DNA from: Valencia hispanica
Taxonomy: Eukaryota > Chordata > Actinopteri > Cyprinodontiformes > Valenciidae
Direction: 5' to 3'
DNA length: 64,000 nt
Assembly: GCA_963556495.2 (NCBI GenBank)
Contig: OY747712.1
Coordinates: 13,801,735-13,865,734, forward strand
Shown in pieces: positions 10,661 to 22,300 of the stretch. The notes below the pieces were generated by a model. That model ran no database searches and was not told the origin of the DNA. It worked only from the letters and a program-made list of their open reading frames with translations. A program made the position numbers and the translations under genes. Numbering within the stretch: position 1 is the first letter of the stretch; every line of letters begins with the position of its first letter.

Positions 10661-12560
10661 GACGCTCCAAAGGGTCCTTGCAGACTTCTCCTCCTTATGA
10701 TTATTATTATTATGTTTTTTTAAACACCATCTCACAGCCTGGTCCTCCTCCTATCTCCCTCCAACCATTCGCGCCTCAAAAGGAACCACAAAACTGTGCC
10801 GGGCCGGGTCGGGTGGGGTAGCATTCCTCCAGGCGAACCTATGCATCCACCCGCCGTCTGTTTTCGATCCAGAAGTGTTTCGGTGTCTGAGGAAGCTCTG
10901 AGCAGAGGCTGTCCTGGTAGCCACGCTTTTCTGCTCTCTTAAGGCCTGGAACTCCAAACATTAATGGTCACCAAGTCATATTTAATAAACTGATACGTCA
11001 GTCAGCTTTTATTAAATAAGCACAGATGAGCTGATGTGCTCTCGGATGTTCGTTTAGAACAGCCCAGATATTATAGATCCAAAACTTAGTGGATCAGAGC
11101 TTCTGCTTAAACATGATCATGTTACTAAGGCTTTAAATCATGCAGGATGTGTTATTACCTTTTACTAATGCTAATAAAAATCCACACTTTTTAGAAAATG
11201 TTCAGATCAGATGTGAAATTTTAATATTTCCACCTGGAACATTATTTTTGTTTTTCCTCCAGTTACATCTTTATTTTATTTGCATTTCTTACTTTGTGGT
11301 ACAGTGCCTTCCCAAAGTATTCAACATTTCCACAATAAACGCAAACTTATTGGGATTTGATGTGATGGAGCAGCACGAAGTAGTGCATCATTTTAAAGGG
11401 ATATGTAATCCGTTGTAGAACCACAATCCTCCGATTGCAGCTGCAGGCTCAGGCATATCGGATCTATCAGTTTTCCACGTTTCACCACAGATTCCTAATA
11501 GGATTTAGATCTGGACTTTGACTAGGCTGTTCTAATGCATCGTCGTGCTGCTGCTGGCGAACCTCCACCTCAGTCTTCTGTAGCTTCCAACAGGTTTTTC
11601 TTCCAGGATTGCTCTTTATTTAGCTCGAAGCACGTTAACGTCAACTCTGCCCAGCATGATGCTGCCCCCACCATGCTTTAACATGGGGATGGTGTTTTGT
11701 TTTTTTAGGATAGCAGGCAGGGCTAAAGGTTCAATCTTACCAGATCCCCTTCTTCCATGGTTTCCGTGTTGCCAGAAGGACGTCTTGTCTCTTCTTTGCG
11801 CTTTCCCATGAAGGTTTGTGGATAATTAAATGATTAATCATCGAGTTTTCCTGGAGCTGTGGATGTCTGCAGCGCTGTTTCTCCGTTTCCATCGAGATGT
11901 GTGAAAATTGCTTTAAACTTTTCCTTCCCAGGAGTTTATTTACTAATGTTCTCCAGCAAACCTCACTTGGGGTCTGTTTACCAATGAAGTACATTTTTTA
12001 TAAACAGTCAAGCTCTACTTTATGCTGTTCTGTCACATAAAAATACCTATAGAATACAATGAAGTTTGTGGATGTAACTAAACCAAATGTAGTTGCTTTC
12101 CAACAGGGAAGCAAATCTGTCAAAACTTTGGTAAAACAAAAACGACTGAAAAATCAATTGTCATAAATCTGCTTTAATCTGTTACGTTGATCCAGAGTCT
12201 GAAGCTTTAAGTTAAGTGCGGCTGCCCGGACAGACCTGATCGCTCCTCGGCTTTCCATCGGACGGCGCTCCGACGTCACTGTGTCGGCCAGAGGGCCCCG
12301 AATCGATGCACTGTGGGTAAAACCTGCGTCTGTGTAGCTCGGATGGAGAAGGAATCATCGGAGGTGGAGGAAGGTGCTCATGTGAGGTGAAATGTTTTAT
12401 AATTTTTTGCACCATGGTGCTCAGTGCCTGCAGCAGAGTCATCAAGGGGAAGAAGATATGTTGGCTTCACTTCTTAAGCTTTAACCATCAATTACCAAAT
12501 ATTCAACAATTGCATAGACTTGTGTATATATAAAAAAATAAAAGAAAAAAGCCATTTCTT
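10661..12560 (+). other. zfyve9 3' UTR / downstream region with candidate poly(A) signals
   Basis: No coding sequence is recognised here. AATAAA at 10984-10989, 324 bp after the stop, is the nearest good polyadenylation signal. A second AATAAA lies near 12536 after non-repetitive sequence (12190-12540) that could be distal 3' UTR. Between them sits a Tc1-like relic. Transcript evidence would be needed to choose the end. Confidence 0.5.
11302..12110 (-). mobile_element. Tc1-like relic, heavily decayed
   Basis: The CAGTGCCTTCCCAAAGTATT end sits after TA at 11300-11301. Internal antisense-transposase phrases include TAGATCTGGACTTTGACTAG and GCATGATGCTGCCCCCACCA. No reading frame survives. Confidence 0.75.
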
Positions 12561-12744
12561 CTTTCCGTCCTTAGACTATCATCTGTGGCCTCCAGAGATC
12601 ACAGTATTAAGTCCCAACATCCTGAGATGAGATTACGTTAGAAAACTCTTAAAACGGTTTAATCAAACATTTGTTTCTTCAGCATCTCATCTTTTAGTCA
12701 ATCATACAACTGTTAAAAATGTAAAGATATATAAATATATACAG

Positions 12745-12776
<32 letters not shown>

Positions 12777-14590
12777 TATAAAAACTAATTGCAGAAGCAG
12801 TGCACTGGAGTCTAAGCCATTTACAGGAGTTTTAAGTTGAGTGATGTGATGCTGACGTGTCTTGGTCGGAGGATATTTCAGACGCAGCCTTCCAGCAGAA
12901 ACGAGACATTTACTGAACGACTGACCCGAGGCTGAATGTATCTCATCCCCCGTTTTCTGCATCCTTCCCGAAGCCCCTGGAAAAAACAAGAAAAAGACTC
13001 CCCGGCGCTCCGGAGACACGTTTTCAGGAGCTCCAACCGTTGTAGTGCAGCTATTAAAGAGATCGGGTCCGTCTGCTCCAGCAACTTGGACCTACGGATG
13101 AAATCCTCGAATGTATTCTTCTTTTTTTTGTTCCCGTCAGACTGATCCAAAAAGGGGGAAGAAGAAAAAAAAAAAGCCTGTACAGTAATCATGACATGTG
13201 ACATGAATGGACAGTTTGAAGGGTTTTCCCCAAGGCATCAGTTTGAACAAAACTTAAGACAATCTGTTGAAAATCTGCAAAAGAGCCAACTTTTCCAATT
13301 AGAAACCATTAATTTATTTCTTTCAGGTGTTCCTATAGTGGTGATAAAAGGTCAAACAGGTTAATTTTACTCTGGTTGTCCCTCAGAAAACCGATTTACC
13401 CCCCCCCCCCCCGAGTACGTTTTATTTAGGCATCATCAGATATGTGCAATACCCCCACCCCATAAAGGTGCAATTTGACTGAAAAGTAGCATTTTGTTTC
13501 TGTTCAGTTGTGTATGAAAGGGCATCTGTCAAAAACTCAAAAGCACTGCATGGAAACAAAAAAGGTCAACTTTTTGCATTTGGGCAGAAAATAAATCCAG
13601 AAAAATGCATTTGTTCAGTTGTTTACTGGTGTTTGTTGGGTTTTTTTTTCTTACTTTCTTAAATAAGCCAAAATTCTTGTACATTTTGTTTTCTTTTACA
13701 AATGTCATGAAATTGGTCTTTATTTGAAAACAAAAGCATATGTAAAATAAACCTTATAGAAAAATGATTCAAGTTTTTCTTTTTTGCAGGGAAACATTTA
13801 TGCAAGAAAATTAAATTAACAGTAAAGTTATGGGATTTGATGTTACACGAAGCATGATCAGAAGATTCACCGTTTCTAATACAGTCTTGGTTGCTGTCAA
13901 ACATCATTTTGGAGCTTTACAGAAATATGAACAAGATCTTAACCTTATTTTGTAAACCTGTAATTGATTGAACACTAAATTGAACAAATATATTAAAGTA
14001 TTCTTCTCTGCACAGAATAAAGACAAAAACTGAAATGTTGCGACCAAACTGAAGGTTGAAGTGATTTACTCATTTGGCTCAGCTGGTTAATTTTATGGCT
14101 TAATTTGGTGCTAGACGGCTGGGAAATTTAAAGGGCCAGTTCACATACATTTAAAAGCTACCACTTCAGAAAACAGAAATTTGCTCAAACCAGCGAGTCC
14201 TGTGAGAAGTACTCTCCTTTTTAACGGCCAACTTTGCACTACAAAATAAAACATTTTACTGCAGCAGCATTAAGTCGCGCTGAAAATCTTAGGAAAATCC
14301 AACCTTTCTTTTATTTATTCTAATATGGAGAAAAAATGGTTTTAGCAAAATCACAGATGGCAGTAATTGGCGCCCCCTGCTGTTAACTTTCTAAACACTT
14401 TTCTAAGGGAACACTTCACAAGGTTGGAGCCTACAGAGAGGGATCTTTGCACATCGAGGGTCCCGGGTCCTCGTTTGTTTTCTCTTCTTCAGATCACCCT
14501 GAAAACGTTTTTCTGTAGGAGCTATTTTTATTTTCGTGTTGATTTGGCCACAGGGTTTTGATCCTTTTTCTCTTTCTCTGCTTCAGCCCA
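12560..14590. other. Convergent intergenic / possible cc2d1b 3' UTR; no gene seen
   Basis: Low-GC sequence with a C-run at 13399-13412 and several AATAAA motifs on the minus strand (for example near 13421 and 13715) that could end a long cc2d1b 3' UTR. None can be preferred from sequence alone. Confidence 0.4.
12725..12782. repeat. AT/GA microsatellite
   Basis: A run of TA dinucleotides passes into GAGAGA and back to ATATA. Confidence 0.9.
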
Positions 14591-14599
14591 CCTGATTTC

Positions 14600-15040
14600 A
14601 ATTGATGGCTGATTAACAAGCTTTTGCTGAACCGCAATCATCTAGAGTTCATGATGTCATGCACTAACAAGATTCCCAGGGCCTTTAGAAGGAAAACAGA
14701 CCCACAGCATCACAGATCCACCACCTTACAAATTCCCATGTGATGCATTTCGAAATATTCATCCTAGACCCACCTGGAGTGCTTGTTGCTTAATCTTAAT
14801 TTTATCTGATCAAAGAACAGGGTTCCAATTGGAGTATTTAAGTTTATGATGGTAGGACAAATTTTATATATATATATATATATATTTTTTTTGAGACGTA
14901 GCAAGCCTAAAATGGTGCTACGTGCTGGAGTCCCATCTGGCTCACTGTGATTCCTCATCCAGCGGCTAAAATAAACGGGCCTCTGTGCCACGTCCTTCTT
15001 ATCCCCCAGGGAAACAGTTGTAGATTTCTAATTTGAAGTT
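14600..15040 (-). mobile_element. Tc1-like relic
   Basis: Antisense-transposase phrases such as ACAGACCCACAGCATCACAG and GATCAAAGAACAGGGTTCCA are typical of degenerate Tc1 copies. An AT microsatellite interrupts it at about 14862-14886. Boundaries are approximate. Confidence 0.6.
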
Positions 15041-16314
15041 CCTAGAATCTCTGATCAACTTTAAAAATTAGAGTATATTTGTTTTAAAAATTGTTCCGTC
15101 ACATTTTATTTAAAAAGAGATTTCTTAAGAGTACAAATTGTCGTGCTTAATTTAATTTCTTGAAATATAAATGTACTTAAAGTAAAGGTTGGATTTCCCC
15201 CAAAATCTTCAGTGTAAGATTATCCTTATCCAAAAAATATATTTTAAGGACGTTTTGTTTTATAGTAACTGACCCTTTAAAATAGTCCCAGAAAGAGCTA
15301 AAACATTGTCAGAAATGGCTTAAAAAATGTTCAATATTAATTTAATTGACTGAATTGACAAAGCTCATCGGATGACAAGCTAAATGTTTTCAAGGAACCA
15401 AAGAAGTCCAGTTGCTTTTCTTTTAACCTCTTTTAGGTGTTAAATATTAAGTTTTTTCCTTTTTGCATAAACTGACATCCAACTGATTCCAGTCTTTCTG
15501 CTGAAAATGAACTGTTTCCAGCCATGAAGGGCCTCATTTGTCCCTTTAGATTAAATAAAGAGTGCTACTTAATATCGACTAAGGATTTCTGTGGCTTTGT
15601 GCTCCTCGCTGTAAACAAAACACACCTCAAACTCTCAGTCTAAGTAGAAAGTACCAAAAGCAGATCTGTCTTTGAAATAAGTCTCACCTTGCTTGGCATC
15701 ATAGCTCCTTGGCTTTCTCCAGGGAAACATCTCTGGAAGATGTTCCACAGCGGAAACAGCAAAAACTCTTAAACTAAAGTGCGAACATGTCAGCCGTATC
15801 ATATAAATTTGACTATAAATTTCTGCAACCGATTTTGGCAACTAAAGGTGATTCAAATATGCAGGATTTTACAGCAACTCTGATTACTTTGGTATTAGTG
15901 CATAGTGAAGTTCTAGATCCTGGACTTGTATAAATATGGAGGAATATGTACACATTATTTGCTAAAGGATATGAAATAAATTTAAGTTAGCCAGCAGGAT
16001 GAGAATAGCTCTTCAACATTAGCAGAAGACTCACTGCTGCCCTCTTGGACCACAGCTGATTCACCAGGAAATGTTCAAGTAGCCGTAATTTCAGGAAACC
16101 TTCAGGTTGTTATTCTAATATCTGCTTCATGCATCATCATCACAATCCTACAGCAGCAGTCAGAGCCTCTTCTGAGCCAAAGTACTATAGTAAAACGTCT
16201 CCTTCTGGTGGGCTGCTGTGCAAAAAGCCGCCTCCATGTGGCGCTAATGTGCAAAGGGTTGGAGACATCCAGGATCAGTTAAAGTCTCAGTCCCATGTGA
16301 ACGACTGACCGCCC
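15041..16314 (-). other. Probable cc2d1b 3' UTR and flank; nothing else recognised
   Basis: This is AT-rich, apparently non-repetitive sequence directly downstream of the cc2d1b stop codon. It is consistent with 3' UTR, but the polyadenylation site is unresolved. Confidence 0.4.
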
Positions 16315-16377
16315 TCAGCAGACCCCCAAAACCTCATCTTTTTCTTCCCAAGTGTTTCCGACTGATGCCGTTTTCAC
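16315..16377 (-). CDS. cc2d1b: cc2d1b terminal coding exon
   Basis: It follows GTCTCGCAG in phase 0 and encodes [20 protein letters not shown], then TGA at 16315-16317. The tail is poorly conserved, so this exon rests on splice signal, phase and position more than on homology. Confidence 0.72.
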   Translation of the reverse strand: MKTASVGNTWEEKDEVLGVC

Positions 16378-19300
16378 CTGCGAGACAAAAAACCCAATAT
16401 TGTTCAGGCACAGATTAAATGTATAAAAGCAAGAAAAAGAAACATATTCAAGACGATCAGCAAGATGATGACACTGCAAGCTCTGGGATAAAGAGGATTA
16501 ATGCCGTTCCAATTAGGGTGACCAGATCCCCACCCAGCAAATGTGGGACAAAGTGAGATTCCTATGCATCAAGATAAAACTATAAAAAGGTATTAAAATT
16601 ATAAACTTTCTGTTCTACCCTTTAGCTCCAAATTTACGTCTATATATAGATATGCTAATAATAATAATACATTTTATTTGAAAGCGCCTTATCAGGACAC
16701 CCAAGGACACTGTACAAAGCAGATGCAAACATTAAAGCCAGTAAAATAAGTTTTAAAAAAATTAAAAAAAACATAAATAAGACAAATATCGCGGCAAGAC
16801 AACATTGAGCTGATATGGGTCAGGTGGAATATGACTGAACAGAAGAGTTTTGAGTTTGGACTTGAAAAGGTGAAATGAGTCCATGGTACGGAGGTCAGGA
16901 GGAGAGATGGGGAGCAGAGCGACTAAACGCCCTGCTCCCCACTGTGACAAGACGGGCAGGGGGGACGGAAAGCTGGCAGGTATGGGAGGATCAGAGTGAA
17001 CGGCGGATCGGGATGTTTAAATGGAGGAGATCGGAGGTGTATGGAGGAGCCATGTTATGGACTGCTTTGAAGGTGATGAGAAGAATTTTAAAGATGATCC
17101 TCTGTTTGATGGGAAGCCAGTGGAGTCGCTGCAGGATGGGAGTGATATGATGAGTGACGGGAGTCCTAGTAATCAGGCGTGCAGCAGAGTTCTGGAGGAG
17201 CTGTAGTTTCTGGAGGGACTTATTAGGGAGACCAAACAGGAGGGAGTTGCAGTAATCTATCCGAGACGTGACGAGGCTGTGAACCAGGATGGAGGTAGTT
17301 TGGGGAGTGAGAGAGGGACGGAGACGGGAGATGTTACGCAGGTGGAAGTAGGCAGACCGGGTGGGCTGTGCCTACCAAGAGGACTTCGGTGCTAGTTTGT
17401 ATAGTCTAACATGTATAATGTGTTTCTTCAGACCTTTATGTTGTGAGTCCCTCAGACTAGGCCTCGCCCCCTTTGTACAACAGCCCTGCTTTTATTTTGG
17501 CGTGACACCCCAAGATCATCACTGGCCCCCCATTTGGCCCTCTTTGAAAACTTCCTAGATACACCCCTGCTCAGCAGTCTTGAGGAAGTATTTTTAAGGT
17601 TTTATAAATATTATTATTCAAGCATTAATATCTGTAATCAATTTGAATATGACGCACTGAATTAAACTCTCGTTAGGAGTTAAACACAGCAGGTCTGACG
17701 CACACTATACCGTTATTAATTGAAACTCTCAGGAGTCTTTTGTTTCTTTCAGATTTTTTCACGTTTGTTTTGTTTGTTCTGCTGCTGAAAAATCTCCTTA
17801 TAGCTGAGGTCTATGAAGTCCTGTTGCTGCCAAGAGGGAAAGCAAAGCACCAGTTATGGGCCGATAGCGAGCTTGCAATGAGCTCACGCATTTATTTATT
17901 TTTTACTCTGGGTTGTTGTGGAGCTGTAGAGAGAGACAGACCAACAGGGAGACGCAGGTGGATGCAATTTAGCCTAACTTTCTTTTTTAACTTTTTTTTT
18001 TTAATAAAAAAAAGCTATATATTGACATGGTTGGAGGAGAAGCATGTCTGGCTGACGATTTTCAGGTTTTCAACGGGACCATTTTAAATTACGTTAGTTA
18101 TGTCCGACGTGTTTTCACAAATACTGCTGTTAACAGTGGCTGAATTTGCTGGACGTTTGAAAAGTGACGAAAATGCGGGACATCTGGTCACCCTAGTTCT
18201 AATCATCAATCATTCAAAATTAAGCTGTTCTCATCCAGTAAACAGAAATATGGGCACATTGGAGAAGCAAGAATATACAAAACATACCTTCATATGAACT
18301 CTTCTTCAATTTGGACAAACATCTAAACTAGACCCTGAAAAGGAGAACATTTAAAAATATTTCACGAGACCGTGGTTAACCTCACGGTTTGTTACATGTT
18401 GTGTGCTGAGGTTTTACGGCGTGTACCTTTGAAGAGTCGATGACCAGCCAGCGCTCGGTGCTCGTCTGCACGTCCTGACCGCTCAGAGGCTCCCGCAGCC
18501 GCACCTTCACCTCAACTCGACCCCCTGTGTGCTTTCGGCCGTCCATCACCTGGCAGGAGACACAACGGGATCTTTGCTCAGATCTTGCCACCGTTGGTTT
18601 CGTGGGACGGTCAATAAACACGAAAGTGTTTGAAAATATGACCAAATTATTACATCTTTGCCGTTTAGCCGTACAGTTCCACATCTTAATGTAACTGTTA
18701 TCTGTGGAGCTCTGACTGTGATAAAGTTTTAAGCACATTTCATCCATCCCTGTTAGATTACAATAAATTATTTCTCTACATCTAAACATTCAGGTTTTTA
18801 CACTTATGTTTTTGACAGAAGAGTTCAGCTTTAAATCCGACCTTAAAATTGAGTCAAAATGTATGATTCTGAACCACCATTACTTTAAAAAAAAAATTCT
18901 TAGTGTTTAAAAATACAGCACAACACTGCAAACTTTCTTTGCTGCACTGTCCCATCAGCTCTTAGCCTGTTTTTGCAATATGAAAATTAGTGATACATAC
19001 ATAGGATGGAAAAACTTACAGCTTTTTCAAACCTTAAAATAGACCAATTTCATAAAAACTGGGAGAAATGGGAGCGATTTATTGAATGTAGTAACATGCA
19101 ATGATGGATGGTAGGCTGTGTAATTGATGTTTAGCCAGATGTTCTTATATAATTATTGGAAGGGGAAGAGCCTGCTGTGGATGCGGACACTGCGTATTAT
19201 ATATAAAAAAATTAATAAAAAAAAAAGGCACCTCATAATCGACTGGAAATGCCCCTTCAGAACATCACCAGGGGCAGAATGTAAGGTGCTACAAGGACTC

Positions 19301-22300
19301 CAACAGGAGTAAAAAACTTGACACAGGACTTAAAAGAAGATGGAAGGGAGCTCTCCCAGAATGGGGCGGTTCCGATGGTTCCACTGTGCCAATATGTTGT
19401 TGTTATTGTATGTGTGTTATGTTTCTATGTGTTAATGTACCTAAACAAAACTTTCAATAAAAAGAAAATTAGTGATACAAACTGAATTTAACATATCTTT
19501 TAAACAATCATAGGTTTTCATCCTGCAGTGCTTCAAATAATCTTAAAATACTTTTATTTCCTGTTTCACAATTTAAAAAAATTCTATTAGGGTATGTACT
19601 TATGTAAATAATTATTTATTCAACATTATATACATTTATTATTTTATTATTATTTATAACTATATTTCTTATTAATTCTTTTGGGATCTAAGGTAATTAT
19701 TTGATTCAAAGTTGCATACTCAAATGCACAGAATTGACTTTTTCCATAACTATACCTAAATTAAATATATTGCTTATTAATACTAGAATTACTAATTTCC
19801 ATTCCTGAGTTGACTAGTGTCACGAAAAAGCTTCAAACCCAAACTTGGAAATAACTTTCAGAATTTTGGTCACATATCTATTTTAACATTACATGTAGAA
19901 GACATTAGTAGCCCTAATTATATGTTTTATTGTACAACTTAGCTCAGGGTTAAAATTATATACTGAGATTGTCTGCACACTACTGACCACTAGATGGCAG
20001 AAAAGCACTTCCAATAGTATCCTTAAGATGAGAGGCATATGCATCAGCCAACATTTGCAGTATTCATACACCCCCTTGGCTATTGGGATTTACAATGAAA
20101 GAGGTATGAAGCTATTTACCTTCACAAGTCCTTAATGGGATAATGTGTTTGATATTAATTTAAACATTTCTGCTAAATCCATCTTTTTCTCACTAAATTA
20201 TGCTTACCTCTACAATTTCCCTGATTTCACTCTGTGACTCCAGTTTGTCCAGCTTCACGAGTGCCGACCCGATGGGCTTGTCGCTCCGCAGGAAGCCCCT
20301 GTGACACAACAAGAGGACACTTTGTGTAATCAGCGGACAAAGCTTTCGTTTTTCCTGAATCAAAACGGGCAACGACTGGTCTTTCATATTCGTAGTATAT
20401 CCAGCTCGTATTCTTTAAGCTTTACGTCGTTTACACGTGATTGATGAAGTGTCTGAGTGAAAATGTTTTGGTGTGAAATGTGCGTAAAAAAAGCAAAAGA
20501 TTGTGTGAAGATGTGAGCTGAATTTAATTTCTGGAGACAATCAGATATGGTCTGATGAAACTAGAATTGAAGCATTTGTCCAAATTGACTGTTATCTTTG
20601 GAGCTACAGTAGGAAAGCTTGAAAGCCTTAGAATGGCATCCTAAATGCGAAGTTCTCATGAAGTGCCAAATCTGCACCCATTTTACACTACCACCAAATA
20701 AATTTAATCAGTGAGTTCGGCCAGGAGGAATGGACCCAAACCCCAGCAAACTATTAAAGCTACAGAAAGGATGACAAACACATCTGACCCAACGGTCAAG
20801 AATAAGGTGTGTCCAAACTTCTGTAGTTTAAGTAAAATAATTTCTTTTTTTTTAAAGTCTCTTAGGGTTTTAGCAAATAACTAAAACAACAAAAGTTTAG
20901 TCAGATTCCATGTCAGATGTTAAGAAAAAAAAAAAAGTTTAGTTTTTTTGTTTTTTAAATCCATCCACTCATTGTCTATATTTGCTTATTGATTCTGGTG
21001 TGTTGGAGCAGGGATGCATGTAAATGTTGCAGGATGGTAGCTGTCGAGTACTGGAGTTGGACACTCCTGATGTAGTTTATCATAGTAGTGGGCGACATAC
21101 ACGGTATAAGGTAGAAATTATATAAATTTAGCCAACGGTTGAGATATTGATTATACAGGCGTACCGCGATAGCGGATATCAAGCTGTGCCTACGTACTTG
21201 GTACCAGGTACGTAAGGAGGATAAACACTGAGGTTTAGTGTTCATATTTCATTTCTATCTGCTAAAAGGGGCGCTGGTAAAGCCGCCTGCTACCGCGGTC
21301 TTCCAAATCCTGTATTGTGTTAATGTTTGTAATTGTTTGTATGATCTTGGATTGGTTGTACCGAAACTTAATTTCCCCACGGGGATTATTAAAGTATCTC
21401 TTATCTTATCTTATCTTTGCTGTAATGTACGAACTATAAGCCGCTATTTTTTTCACACGCTTTGAACCCTGCGTCTTATACAACGATGTGGCAAATTTAT
21501 AGATTTATTACTGGCTAACGGCCTCCGGGGGGCACTGTAGCAGGTAACGCAAAAGTGAGACACAAGTGGGGAAAGATTATGTGCCGACAAAGACACTGTT
21601 GTAAGAATAAGGCACGTACGCACACATTCTTCTTTCATGAGAGTACATGAGGTAATGTGTAATATGATGGAAAGTTGGTTGAAGGTTAATAATATCTAGC
21701 TGATAAAGTGAATCCTTAAAGTTGCTAGCTGTTCTGTCTCCTATCAAACAGCTTGTGCTTTACAAGGGCACGAAATAGGGCTTAAAAGGAGAGTCCGGAG
21801 AGTCGACAAGCAGAGTTTCTGGGGAGACGGTTAGAGATGTGGTGATCTGTCTGTACTCTGAGAAACTGTCCAGAGGTATGTATGAACAAACTGAACGGCT
21901 AAGGCTGCATGTTTCAGATTGAAGTGTTGTGACAGTTTTATTTAACTACTGAACTCTTTCGCATGTTGGAAACGACCAACAACACTAGTGGTAGTTTTTA
22001 TTAGCACACCCTCATCATGGAAAACACACGAAGAAATGCAGCCGTCAAAGATGAAAACAGAGCTACTGCAGGTAAGTTTGACATCAATGAATCGATGGTG
22101 AGATGTTGGAGGAGGCAGCGGGAAGAACTGAGTCAGAGTAAAAAGACGACAAAAGCTTTCAGAGGACATTTAATCAGTTGCTTAATCTGTCCTGGTCCCA
22201 TTGCGAACATTTCCTCAAAACGTTATCGAAATCCGTCCAGAAAGTTTTGCGTTATGTTGCTAACAGACAGTCGGGCACGAAAACATTATCTCCGCAAAGG

